From Hypsibius dujardini (Eukaryota; Tardigrada; Eutardigrada; Parachela; Hypsibiidae): a stretch of 28,820 bases of DNA. Both the position numbers and the translations under genes were made by a program. The DNA lies in contig LRSR01003848.1 of the NCBI GenBank assembly GCA_001579985.1, positions 1 through 28,820 of the forward strand. The letters run 5' to 3'. The notes below the pieces were generated by a model. The model was not told the DNA's origin. It saw nothing but the letters and a program-made list of their open reading frames with translations, and did no database searches. This document shows positions 1 through 10,617 of the stretch, piece after piece; the stretch's first letter is position 1; each line of letters begins with the position of its first letter.

Positions 1-345
1 GATGCGGATCGACTCCAAATTGAATTTGGTGTGGGAAAGTGTTAAAACACTTGTTTTAAATGCATGTTTCAAAATCTACATTTTTTACAGTGAAAATCAA
101 GGAAAATATTGAGCTTTCAATCAATCAAGCACCTGTTCACAGCACAACCTCGCTGGGAAGTCTTTTTCTGCCTTATTCTTTTCTGAAACCGGTAATGTGA
201 TTTCCACGCGGAGACCCCAATGATAAATCACGATAAATATGCAGCTGTTTGTAAAAAAAAACTCACGCCGATCGGGAGGGAAAATCTCCATTACTTCCCG
301 AGTTAGACTTACCCGTCGTCTAGATTTTATTCGACTATAAAAACG
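1..345. repeat. Partial foldback element, related to the one at 20.8-21.5 kb
   Basis: The reverse complement matches the left part of the element at about 20815-21520. Both share a G-rich block around 'cattggggtctc', a 'ggaaatcaca' block, the 'cggtttcag' block and the 'gcttgattgattga' block, in the same order. Only about one half is present; the window edge cuts it. The short open frame at 121-348 (- strand) is part of the repeat and is not a gene. Confidence 0.6.
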
Positions 346-1496
346 CACAACTTACTCGTTTCGCAGTGTGGCATTTCTTTGTACGCAGGTTCGAATCCAG
401 CGCTTGTGAGCCCCTTGAATTTGACCTTCACGGACCTTTAGCTTAGAAAAAGGATGACTAGACGCCTAATAGACTACACTCCTTATACCTTAGTTGTTTT
501 GTTTTCCTCACACGTCAATGACCATTCCGCTTTCATAGCTTATAGGCCTTATATGACGCAGTCTTATGGAGCAGAGGGAGGGACATCGAGCTCAACTTAG
601 ATGGCCAGTGGATATCAGAGAAGAATAATCCAGACAAAGACCCTTTAGTTGCGTTCTGGGATCACTTTAAATATCTTAATTTTTAGCCATCCACTTCGAA
701 GTCTAACTGTACTGTAGTACCGCCTCCAGAGTATATGGATGTGAATTGCTAGAACAGCAGCGATGACCGCTCTACAGCGGCCCGTATCGATGATTGGTAC
801 ACATCACGCATCAAGACTTATTCCTCTATAATTTACGCCTGATATGCATAGGAGAATGCACTTTTATTAAAAATATTTCGACAGCTGTTGCCTCGCCCGA
901 ATTTTCTCAATGATGCGAAGCTTCTAAAACGCGAGCTTAGCACAGCTAAAGAACCTGGGAAGACATTTTCCAGAATCACAATGGCCTTCAAGGTTGAAGG
1001 GGGGGGGGCGGAGGGTTCAAGGCGATGTTAAATGTACTAGTGCATACAGTTCGAGGCATAAATTTACACATTTTCCATCCCGAAACAGCTTCCAAAAAAG
1101 GGGGTTGTTCACGAATATCCATACATTTCTCTTACACACAGAAAATTTGGCATGCACAGCATTAGAAAAATTAAGCCTTCTTCCAAGACTCTACTTTTAA
1201 TCTGCTCGTTTCATTGTTTGCTTCTTCATTGAACCCTATCCCTGTTGGACCGATAATCGAAATTTATTGGTGATTCGTTTCGTATGTGTGGTGAGATGCT
1301 GAAAATTTGAGCATTTAATAATCTCCCTACGATAACGTCTGACAGAGCCATATCCAGAGACACGCAGGTAAAGTGATTCCACGTCGGCAGTTTCACAAGC
1401 ATGCAGCGTTCTGAGTAATGAATATGGAGAACTTTTAAACGTAGACACTACTAAACACGTTGTAATTGACTGTAACTGTCATTGAATTCTCTGAAA
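346..1496. other. Intergenic, no gene recognised
   Basis: I see no coding region with recognisable protein features. Two small oddities: an RNA polymerase III B-box-like string (ggttcgaatcc, 388-398) without a convincing tRNA fold around it, and a run of G at about 1000-1010. The last few hundred bases should hold the promoter of the HSP70-like copy 1, but I can define no element there. Confidence 0.4.
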
Positions 1497-2893
1497 ATGT
1501 CAGACGACGTCGTGATAGGCGTCCATCTTGGGATTACAAAGAGCTGTTTTGCTGCTTACAAAAACGGCAAGGCATTTCCCATTGTCGATGACGTTGGATC
1601 AATCACAACTCCATGTTATGTCGCATTTGAAAATGGTGGCTTTATTGTCGGAAACGAGGCCAAAGAGAACGCCCAATGGAAACCGAATAACACTGTTTTT
1701 GGAATTAAGCGAATCATCGGTCGACGGTACGAAGAAGACGAGGTGATGTTGAGCAAAAAACACTGGCCGTTCGAAGTCGTGAACAACGGAGGATTCTCGG
1801 CTGTCCAGTTATCCTATGACGGAGAAGTGAATATCTTCACCCCGGAGGACATTATTGCCGAAATTTTGAAGGTTTTGAAAGCAGTTGCCGAGAATTTTCT
1901 GATATCCCTGTTAAGAGGGTTGTACTCACCGTCCCCGCTTACTTCGCTGACAGGCAGAGAGAGGCCACTCTGCTAGCAGGGCAAAAGGCCGGTCTCGAAG
2001 TGCTAGGCGTGATCAACGAACCGATCGCTGCGGCAAAAGCTTATGGCGCCCAGAAGCAAGTAGAACGCAGCAGCATCATTTTGGTGTTTGACTTTGGAGA
2101 TAGGTCTCTGGACGTCACTATCCTACTTGCCAAGGGTCTGATGGAATTTCACGTTTTGGCCGCTGAACATATTGAAGAGTTCGACGAAGAAGATTTCGTT
2201 CAAAGGCTAATGGAGAAGTTGGTGGCGGATTTCGAACGGGATAACGGACCGGGATTATCGCAAAATATTTCAGCGCTCGCTCGCGTCCGTCGGGAAGCAG
2301 AACACGGAAACCGAACACTGTCACACGCCCAGCGGAGCAACTTTGCCATTCAGTCATTGCACAATAAGAAGCCGCTTAACACGGTCCTTACGCGGGAACA
2401 GTTTGAGGAGGTTTGCAGCGATCTGTATCCCAAGGTGTTGGTCCCCGTTGAGGCAGCCCTGCGCAGTGCACAGCTTACCCGGCATCAGATTAGCCAAGTC
2501 CTAATGGTCGGTGGTAGTTCTAAAATGCCAAAGATTCAGGAAATGCTGGCCGATTTGTTTGGTCCCAAACAAATTCGTCGGGATTTCATGGATGATGGAG
2601 TCATTGCAAGAGGTGCAGCTATTTTTGCGTCCTCTACCACAGATCCTGAGATAGGAGTCCTCCAGCATATTGAAGACAGCTATTTTGCGACAACTATAAT
2701 GGAACTGCAATCAAAGGAAGGGCCATATTCTGTGCAGGTGAGCGAGGATAGGTTTTGTGCAATCAGTCTTAAAATCAGCAGAATTGACCGTGAAATGGTT
2801 GGTGGAACCTTGTTTTTTGGTGAATTGGCGCTCGAATCAGCTCTGATGAACAATAACTATGCTGGCTACTTATTGTGCTGTATTTACTGCTAA
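1497..2893 (+). pseudogene. HSP70-like NBD gene, copy 1 (frameshifted, 3'-truncated)
   Basis: The product resembles the HSP70 ATPase domain followed by a remnant of a kinase N-lobe. The first in-frame ATG is at 1497 (MSDDVVIGVHLG). HSP70 landmarks in order: phosphate-1-like loop [29 protein letters not shown], then after a frame change [31 protein letters not shown] and [12 protein letters not shown]. Near 1910 the frame shifts by one base: the first frame runs to a stop at 1976, and the HSP70-like reading resumes in another frame at about 1912, so a 1-nt loss fits. The usual Asp of phosphate loop 1 is His and the DLGGGT motif is DFGDRS, so ATPase activity is doubtful. The tail '[16 protein letters not shown]' aligns with the kinase N-lobe of copy 3 ('QESTLLSLRH..EYLLC'), so this copy once carried a kinase too. 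It ends at the TAA used as target site by the next element. A good splice donor (cag|gtgagc, 2737) could end the exon earlier. Pseudogene, or a gene with an assembly error. Confidence 0.7.
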
Positions 2894-3881
2894 CTAGGGA
2901 AGATATTCAACGGTCGAATTCAGAACCGTTCCAAAATATTTTTTTTATTTAGACCCCATTTAGTAATGAATAAAAAAAATTATTTCGCCGGTCAAGCTAA
3001 ATAAACTTTTTTCTGTGAAATTTCAAAGTTGGCAATCGTCTCAATAGACTTGCTGCTGTGTACCGTCAATTGATTGTTGATTGGCGTTTTTTTGTCATAA
3101 TGGTTCGGGTGGTTTTGGGCTTTTCAGGTGCCTACTGCAAATCCTCATACTCAAATTTCTGGGATCTCGAATAATGCTTCACATTTAAAAGTTATGAGTC
3201 GTGAACCTCCATTTCATTTTGGGATGGTTGGAACTTTTGAGGTCCACGAGCCATAACTTTTGAATTTGAATCATGAAACGAAATTACAGAAATTACAGTA
3301 TGAGGATTTGCAGTAGGCACCTGAAAAGCCCAAAACCAAGTCAATCGGAAAAATTTCGTCTAATAAAGTTTTGAGAAGAGTACCCCAACGGAAGAAGGAG
3401 TCTAAGATGACGTCACGTGTCATTTCGAGTTTTTGGGAATGGCCAAAAGTTTGCAAACTCATTATATTTTCAGAGTAAATTAAATTCGAGTATAAATTAA
3501 AATGATTTTGACCAGCACCGCCAGCGACCCGGGAAGATCTTTTTGTCAAAAACAAAGCGGCGAATTCCCCTTAATTAAAACTGAGGCAAAACAAGTGCAG
3601 ATATAATGTCAATCAAGAATCGACTGAATGACGATGCTGAAGAACGTTATCAAGCAATCAATGACCGAAACCACTGTGACAAAAAATAGACCAATTAACA
3701 ATAAATTGACGGTACACAGCAGTAAGTCTATTGAGACAATTGACACTTTGAAGTTTCACCGAAAAAAAGTTTATTTAGCTTGACCGGCGAAATAAATTTT
3801 TATATTCATTACTAAATGGGGTCTAAATAAAAAAAATATTTTGGAACGGTTCTGAATTCGACCGTTGAATATCTTCCCAAG
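2894..3881. mobile_element. Long-TIR foldback element (988 bp) with TAA target duplication and a nested element
   Basis: The terminal inverted repeats are about 210 bp (2894-3107 and 3670-3881). The ends read ctagggaagatattcaacgg on the left and ccgttgaatatcttcccaag on the right. TAA flanks both sides (2891-2893 and 3882-3884). A 3-bp TAA duplication fits Harbinger-type transposition; the assignment is inference. The element encodes no transposase and is non-autonomous. A second foldback element sits inside it (about 3108-3573). The left TAA is also the stop codon of HSP70-like copy 1. Confidence 0.8.
3108..3573. mobile_element. Nested, left-truncated TTAA-type foldback element
   Basis: This is the same family as the element at 17335-18022. 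Shared blocks include 'ttttgggcttttcaggtgcc' with its inverted copy, 'gatgacgtcacgtgtcat', 'ttgggaatggccaaaag' and 'cagcgacccgg'. It ends in cccct+TTAA like the full copy. The outer ~230 bp of the left arm is missing, so it lost one end after inserting into the larger element or during insertion. Confidence 0.7.
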
Positions 3882-4084
3882 TAAGTGTAAAAATATAAAG
3901 GCATGTTTAACCAATCAGGAAGATTCTGTTAGAGTAAACTTATTACGGTTCGGCAATACGAGAAATATCATTATGGTGAATTTAATTTTCTGGCAAATTT
4001 CACAGAAATTTTCTAAACTGACTGGAATGAGAACAATCTCGTTTTGGATGCCATGGGTGGCGCTGATGCTGGCACGGCGCAGTT

Positions 4085-4380
4085 TTGACCACGGTTACCT
4101 CCTATTTTAACCCCGGTTAAAGTCGTTCAAAACTCCGATTACGGGTCATTATAATCGCTATTACCGATTACTGCAAAAAATCCTAAAAATCTGGAAATAG
4201 TGTTTGTTTGCAGAGTCCAATATGCGTTTATGCTAATTTTGTTGTCGGGGATGATAAAAACAGCTTCTTGATTTTTGGAAACTTTATAATCGCCTCATAA
4301 ACGCGGTTATGAAGACCCGTAACCGCAGTTACAAACGAGTACAACCGCGGTTAAAATACATAGTAACCGCGGTTATAACC
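4085..4380. mobile_element. MITE with AACCGCGGTT-rich inverted termini
   Basis: The left end (about 4085-4122) and right end (about 4336-4380) are inverted copies with the pattern 'accgcggtt' ... 'tattttaaccgcggtt'. Related half-sites (accacggtta, accgcagtta) lie inside. There is no coding capacity. Part of its right terminus is found again at 6167-6200, marking the junction of the tandem duplication. Confidence 0.6.
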
Positions 4381-6166
4381 ACGCGGGCCAATCATGATGA
4401 TGGGCCCAGCAATATGAGTGAACGACAAATTCTAAGCATTATTTGAGAAGTGGCACATCGACGTTTATGCGCCAGACACTTTAGCCATTGCTCTCGTATC
4501 ATCCAAACAAAGGTAGAAATTCCCAGATTCATAAAATTCGCACAGTGGGAGCCTAGATGCATTGTATGTAGCGTACAAAGTACTTGTTGATAAGTAATAT
4601 TTCATCGCGTCTTACAAACTCTTTCTTCAGACTTCTGAAGCAATACGAGATGAATTTGTGATCGGCATCGATTTGGGCCTCCACAAAAGTTGTGCGGCTG
4701 TATACCAAAACGGAAGAGTGCGTGTCATACCGAATCTTTCTTTTGGATCAACCACCACTCCGAATTATGTTGCATATGAAGAGGGAACCTTCATTGCTGG
4801 AGAAGAAGCTCAAGACAGTGCCCAGTCCAACCCAAAGAATGCCTTCTTTGAAGTCCGAAATATTATCGGCCGGCGTTATAATACGGATGTGATCGCCGTG
4901 ATGTAACACAGCGCGATGGCCTTTCGAAGTCGTTAACAAGAACGGATTTCCCGCTTTCAGGCTGACGTACGACGGGACCGATTACGTGTTTAGTCCCGAA
5001 GAAGTTACTGCAGAAATCTTGAAGGACATAAAAAGAAACGCGGAGGGATTTTTGGGTGCAGCGGTTACGAAGGCGGTCGTCACAGTTCCGGTCAACTTCG
5101 TGAAAGCACAGAGACAAGCCACAAAACTCGCTGGTGGAATAGCTGGTCTGAATGTTACTATTATCAACGAGGCCGCAGCAGCTGCGATGGCTTATTCCGC
5201 TCAACGTCATGCCCCGAGCCACAGGAACGGTTTCGTTGTGGTGGTTAACTTCCGGCGGTTGAGTCTAACCATCACTCTCCTCAAACTCATAAGCCATATG
5301 GACTTTCGAGTTGAAGCATCAGTGAAGGACCATCAGCTTGGTCATGACAAATTTCTGCACAAAATTGCGGAAAAGATTGTGTTGGAGTTTGAGCAAACAC
5401 ATGGACCTGGCGTAGCACAAAACAGTGCCGCAATTGCGCGGTTTTGGAGGGAGGTTAAATTAGGAATTCGTAGTTTATCGGTTACAAATCGGGCTTATCC
5501 TTTGACGATTCAACCGTTCCATAACAATAGACCGCTGCAAAGGCACTTGACGCGTGAGGAGTTTGCAAAGACTTGCAGCGAACTCTGCAATGGCGTGCGG
5601 AAGAATATCAACGACGTTTTAAGAGCTGCAAATTTGGAACCGACCGCCATTGATGATGTCATTCTGGTGGGCGGTGGCTGCAAAATGCCGATGATTCAGT
5701 CCATGTTGGAAAACTTGTTCAGTCAGGAGAAGATTCGCCGACACATTAATATGGATGAGGTCATAGCGAAGGGTGCGGCCGCCTTTGGGCGAAACATCTC
5801 CAAACTTCCGTTTCCTGTTCATATGGCTGATCCTATGTTTTATTCAAGTGGAGGACATATATCTGCGCCAGTTTATTTCTCCTATTCAACCCCTACCGGT
5901 GAAGGAGTATTTCGATTTGAATGGGATGCATCCATCGAAATGAGTCTCCACTTCGATATCCGCGTTATTCCAGTTATAAACAACAATATCCCATCAGCAG
6001 TGTCATTTCGCTGCAAAGGTCAAAAGCTAGCTCTGAAGACTCTGCAATTAAGGCCGTTAACGGGCAGGCAGGAAATTACCCTTTTGTCACTACGTCATTC
6101 AAACGTTGTGGAATATTTACTTTGTGGGGAAATTTCGGCCTTGAACTTGTCGGAATTCTTGTTCAC
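4349..6166 (+). repeat. Tandem duplication unit, first copy (about 1818 bp)
   Basis: The unit starts in the right terminus of the MITE (ggttaaaatacatagtaacc) and runs through the 5' flank and the HSP70-like coding sequence into the kinase N-lobe. The same start string recurs at 6167, where it is joined to the interrupted kinase reading frame. The two units differ by many substitutions and several small indels, so the duplication is not very recent. Confidence 0.8.
4381..4630 (+). other. 5' flank / first intron of HSP70-like copy 2
   Basis: This stretch is duplicated almost unchanged at about 6200-6445, in front of copy 3. It ends in a splice acceptor (cttcag|act, 4629-4630). The start codon of both copies must lie in an upstream exon or be non-ATG, because the first coding exon has no early in-frame ATG. 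I could not identify that exon here. Confidence 0.45.
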
Positions 6167-6215
6167 GGTTAAAATACATAGTAACCGCGGTTATAACCGC
6201 GCGGAACAATCATGA
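4631..6215 (+). pseudogene. HSP70-like NBD gene, copy 2 (frameshifted, kinase part cut off)
   Basis: The exon starts after the acceptor at 4630 (TSEAIRDEFVIGIDLGLHKS). It covers the full HSP70-type NBD: phosphate loop GIDLGLHKSC, IIGRRY, KDIKRNAEGFL, VTVPVNF, INEAAAAAMAYS, NFRRLSLTIT, VILVGGGCKMP, GAAAFGR. Then comes the linker and the start of a kinase N-lobe (KLALKTLQL...NVVEYLLCGE). Compared with copy 3 there are 4 extra bases near 4895-4906. They create a stop (TAA 4904-4906) and shift the frame, which then stays open to 6215. At 6166 the kinase sequence is replaced by MITE sequence, so the C-terminal residues are read from the repeat. The lysine after the phosphate-1 region (usually FDAKR) is Arg (FEVRN), and DLGGGT is NFRRLS. 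Very likely a dead partial duplicate. Confidence 0.75.
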
Positions 6216-6445
6216 CAATGGATCCTGCAATATGAGTGAACGAAAAATTTAAGCATTATTTGAGAAGTGGCACATCGACGTTTATGCGCCAGACACTTTT
6301 GCAATTGCTCTCGTATCATCCAAAGGCAGAAATTCCCAGATTCATAAAATTCACGCGGTGGGAGCCCGGTTGCATTGCATGTACTGTACAAACTACTTGT
6401 TGATAAGTAATATTTTATCGGGTCTTACAAACTCTTTTTTGACAG
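6216..6445 (+). other. 5' flank / first intron of copy 3 (duplicated)
   Basis: This is a near copy of 4381-4630, ending in a pyrimidine-rich tract and acceptor (ttttttgacag|act, 6445). The upstream exon that should provide the start codon is not recognisable. Because the duplication joined this segment to the body of copy 2, the original promoter and first exon of copy 3 may be missing. Confidence 0.4.
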
Positions 6446-9400
6446 ACTTCTGAAGTAATACGAGATGAATTTGTGATCGGAATCGATTTGGGCCTCCACA
6501 AAAGTTGTGCGGCTGTATACCAAAACGAAAGTGTGCGGGTAATACCGCATCATAGTTCTGGATCAACCACCAGTCCGAATTATGTTGCGTATGAAGAGGG
6601 AACCTTCATTGCTGGAGAAGAAGCTCAAAACAGTGCCCCGTCCAACCCCAAGAATACCTTCTTTGAAGTCCGAAACATTATTGGGAGGCGGTATGACACG
6701 GATGTGGTCGCCGCCAACAAAGCGCGCTGGCCTTTCGACGTCGTTGACAAAAAGGGATTTCCCGCTCTCAGGCTGAGGTACGACGGGACCGATTACGTGT
6801 TTAGTCCCGAAGAAGTTACTGCAGAAATCATGAAGGACATAAAAAGAAACGCGGAGGGATTTTTGGGTGCAGCAGTTACGAAGGCGGTCGTCACTGTTCC
6901 AGTCAACTTCGTGGCGGCGCAGAGACAAGCCACAAAACTCGCTGGTAGACTAGGAGGTCTTGATATTATTGCTATTGTCAACGAAGCCGCAGCTGCTGCA
7001 ATGGCTTATTCCGCTCAATGTCATGCCCCGAAGAACGGTTTATTGTGGTGATTAACTTTCGGCGGTTGAGTCTAACCATCACTCTCCTCAAAGTCCTAAG
7101 CGAATTCGACTTTCAAGTTGAAGCATCAGTGGAGGACCATCAGATCGGTAGCGACAAATTTCGGCACAAAGTCGCGCAGAAAATTTTGTTAGAGTTTGAG
7201 CAAACGCACGGACCTGGTTTAGCACAAAACAGTGCCGCAATTGCGCGGCTCCGGGGAGAAGTTAAAGAAGGTATTCGTATGTTATCGGTTACAGATCGGG
7301 TTTATTTGGTCATTCAACCGTTCCATAACAAAATACCACTGCGAAGGTATTTGACGCGTGAGGAGTTTGCTGTGACTTGCAACGAACTCTGTATTGACGT
7401 GCGGGAGAACATCAACGACGTCTTAAGAGCTGCAAATTTGGAACCGACAGCCATTGATGATGTTATTCTGGTGGGCGGTGGCTGCAAAATGCCGATGATT
7501 CAGTCCATGTTGGAGAAATTTTTCAGTCCAGAGAAGATCCGCCGAGACATTAATATGGATGAGGTCATAGCGAAGGGTGCGGCCGCCTTTGGGCGATACA
7601 TCTCCAAACTTCCGTTTCCTGTTCCTACAGCTCATAATGTGTTTTACTCAAGGGGAGGAAATATATCTGCACCAGTTTATTTCTCCTACTCAACCCCTAC
7701 CACTGAAGGAGTATTTCGATTTGAATTGGATATAGATAGTCTCTACTCCAATGTTCACGTTATTCCAATTATCCCATTGGGAGTTTCATTTCGCCGCAAA
7801 GGTCAAAAGCTGGCTTTGAAGACACTACAAGTAAAGCCATTAACGGGCATTCAGGAGAGTACCCTTCTGTCATTACGTCATCCAAACGTTGTGGAATATT
7901 TACTTTGCGGGGAGATTTCGACTTTGAATTTGTCAATGGTTGGAATTCTTATGGAGTATTGCCCAGGTCTGTCAGCATGCCTTCCCAAAGTGACATATAG
8001 ATTGTTTCAGTTTCTTAGTGCTATCTATGTATTTTAGGAGGCAGTCTGAATTCACTGGTCACCGAGACCGTCCTCACTGAGTGGGAAATTTGCTGGTTCC
8101 TGAGACAGGTCGTGAAGGGACTGGTTTATCTTCACGGCATAATTGCTCACGGTAGGGATGACAATGGCATCAAATGACAAAAAGGCACATTTGATTTGAT
8201 TTGATTTTGAAAGTCTCTTGATCGATCATTTGATTTTGATTCGATTTGGATTTCACGAGACGTTGAAATTTTTTGAATGCGCATTTTGCTTATGTAATTG
8301 TATAATGCTCCCCAAATAAAGTTTATGAGGATGTTCAATATGATACTTACAATATCTGAAAAAACTAGGCATATGCATTTTACATTGAATTCTTACCACA
8401 CCTTTTTGCCTGCTAAAACAGAAAAATAATTGTCACTCACATGACTACCCAATGAGTACTTTTTAATTTTCGTTTAACATATATCTTTTCCCAGTTAGCA
8501 GTTACATTTTATAGTATTTGTTATGTTTTATCGGTATTTCAGAAATAGGTTTCACGCAATTTAATCAGATTTATCTAGATGGTAATCCTTCTTAGCTTCG
8601 CCGTACCGGTAAATTTGGTTCAAAGCCCAGCAATGAATTTATAGGTGTGACCCAGGGTTTGGTCAATTTATGACCAAACTTATTATCAAGCTGATGAAAC
8701 AGTATGAATTTTTACAGAGTTTTTGAAGCAAAATTGGCTTAAAATGGCTAAATCAAATAAAAATCAAATCCAAATCAAATGAATTTCAGAGTCAAATCAA
8801 GTGAATTTCAAATCAAAAACGGACCCGACTTGATTTGATTTGAATTTAACATTTAGTACCATTCCTAGCTCACGGGGACATCAGAGGTTCGAAGGTATTA
8901 TTAACGGCAGACCGATTAAACTGCAAGATCGGCGACTCATGGAACTTTTACTCCTTGGGCGAAAGGGAAGCAGCTCATGTTAACCCAAGTTCGTTGCTGC
9001 ATATTTCCCCGGAACTTTTATTTAGCACTTACAGCCGATTGGGTCAGACAAGCGTTATTGCGGGCATTGGACGGGCCTTCGGAACTCCAGTTGCAAACGC
9101 GAAACAAGCCGAAGTCGAGCCAGCTACTGACATCTGGAGCTTTGGGTGCCTCGCCCTTGAAATGTTTAACGAAGGGCAAGTAAGGTATGTAACCTCCAGG
9201 GGCAAAACCATACAGCTGGATTTTAGCAACCCTCCGGGTGGCCCCTCCGCTGGGCTGCAGTTCTTACAACGGGTGAAAAAAGGGGCACATCCTGATTTTT
9301 CTTCCGCCGACTCCCAACGCATGAGTGCACCTCTAAAAGATATGGTTAAACGTTGCCTGTCGTCAAAAGCAGCTGACCGGCCTGTGGCGACAGAACTCGT

Positions 9401-10617
9401 CAATGCCATGGAAAAAATAATGAAGCGAGCTAACTCGCCACCACAGCCCCACCTGATATATTTAACTGATGACGCAGATGGGCAAGGTTTCAAGCTCTTT
9501 TTTCAAGCGGTTGGAAATATCGGAAGTGGCAATTACGCAGATGTCTACGACATTAAACCTACCGACAATAACGATCCCCAGAAGGTGACTTTCAGCTTCA
9601 GAAATTATCGATTAGCTCTGAAAGTACTGAAATGGGACAAGCTTAATGCTGTGTCTAAAACTGCACTGCTTTCCCTGAATCACCCGAACATTGTGCGATA
9701 CATCTGCTGTGGAATCGTACCGATCGACCTGTATCGTCGTCCTTATCCGTCACCACCGACAGCAATTCTAATGGAACACTATCCAGGTACATATCATTAG
9801 GGAAACATTGTTGTGATTGTCTCGAGCTGCTTTCACGTCTTACGTGATTTTATTGACAGGTGGGAATCTTAACACGCTGGCAAAAAAGCAAGGTTTAAGT
9901 GACGAGGACATTCTTCGGTATCTGCGACAAATTGCTGACGGTCTTTGTTATCTTCATGCGCGTCAGCTCAGCTCGCAGCAACAGACACCAATTATACATG
10001 GTGACCTTAAAGGTGAAAAAATTTTTTTGTCGGAGGACCAATCAACATGCAGGATTGGCGATATGGAAAATCTTTACTTGCTGAAGGAAGGTAGGACGGA
10101 TACTGCCGGTGCCCCGGTGAATCAAGGCACATTATGGCACATGTCGCCTGAAATGTTGCGTTACACATACAATTCAAGGATGTTAAGCGAGTCAGAAAAA
10201 CAAACGGGAATTGGACGGGCGACCGATATTTGGAGCTTCGGATGCGTGGCGTTAGAACTTCTGAACCGCGGGGTTGTACCGTATGTTAGCCTTCAAAACG
10301 TCCCCATAGATCTGGATTACGCAACCCCACAACGGAGCTATCAGAATGAACGTCTTGAGCACCAATTATTGAGACATGTAGATAGCGGAGCACACCCGGA
10401 TTTATCAGCAATGCGGGGGATGAAGGCCCAGGTCAAAGAAATAGTCGGACGGTGTTTGATGTGCAATGCAGCCGAACGACCAAATGCCGCGGAACTCGTT
10501 TCGGCCCTCTCCTCTGACGAAGTGACAAAAGAAGACGTCAGGAGACGCCACATCTTGCCCTTCACTCACTCGGATTTGCAACGTATGTACCATATGGTGA
10601 TCATCGCAGTGCTGTAG
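6446..10617 (+). CDS. HSP70 NBD - kinase - kinase fusion protein (copy 3), one frameshift
   Basis: The recognisable exons are 6446-7966, 8038-8151, 8869-9786 and 9860-10617. Allowing for one missing base near 7041 they sum to 1104 codons. Residues 1-400 form an HSP70-type ATPase fold (GIDLGLHKSC, VTVPVNF, VNEAAAAAMAYS, VGGGCKMP, GAAAFGR), but the DLGGGT loop is NFRRLS. Kinase 1 has LALK lysine (7819), GGSL, catalytic HGDIRGSK (Asp 8877), IGDSW for DFG (Asp 8934), SPELL and DIWSFGC. Kinase 2 has glycine loop IGSGNYADVY, LALK (9621), HGDLKGEK (Asp 10003), IGDME (10060), SPEML and DIWSFGC. Both kinases resemble the MAP3K/STE11 type (HxDIKGxN), with Arg of HRD replaced by Gly and the Mg-binding Asn by Lys. 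Introns: 7967-8037, 8152-8868 (an hAT-like insertion) and 9787-9859, all in matching phase. The start exon is not found, and the 3' end could continue (gtatgt at 10581). The 1-nt frameshift makes it a recent pseudogene or an assembly error; the long intact kinase part argues for recent function. Confidence 0.75.
8153..8867. mobile_element. hAT-like element (715 bp) acting as an intron
   Basis: The element is flanked by a perfect 8-bp direct repeat GCTCACGG (8145-8152 and 8868-8875), the target-site length of hAT transposons. Its ends are short imperfect inverted repeats (tagggatgacaatgg at the left; the right end reads taggaatggtac on the other strand). Sub-terminal TTTGATTT/AAATCAAA repeats face each other. 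There is no transposase. It interrupts the catalytic loop of kinase 1 between His-Gly and Asp. Donor G|GTAGGG and acceptor CCTAG|C, formed at the two edges, would remove it and leave an in-frame Ala-His duplication. Confidence 0.8.

Noticed and set aside
388-398. Possible tRNA or tRNA-derived SINE (B-box-like ggttcgaatcc)
   Set aside because: The T stem has a mismatch and I could not fold an acceptor, D or anticodon arm with a fitting A box upstream.
8152-8868. Treating the hAT-like insertion only as gene disruption
   Set aside because: Possible, but the edges give a GT...AG pair that restores the reading frame exactly, so an intron is the simpler reading; kept as a stated alternative.
9044-9493. 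149-codon open frame on the - strand
   Set aside because: Antisense shadow of the kinase 1 exon, which has clear kinase motifs on the + strand.
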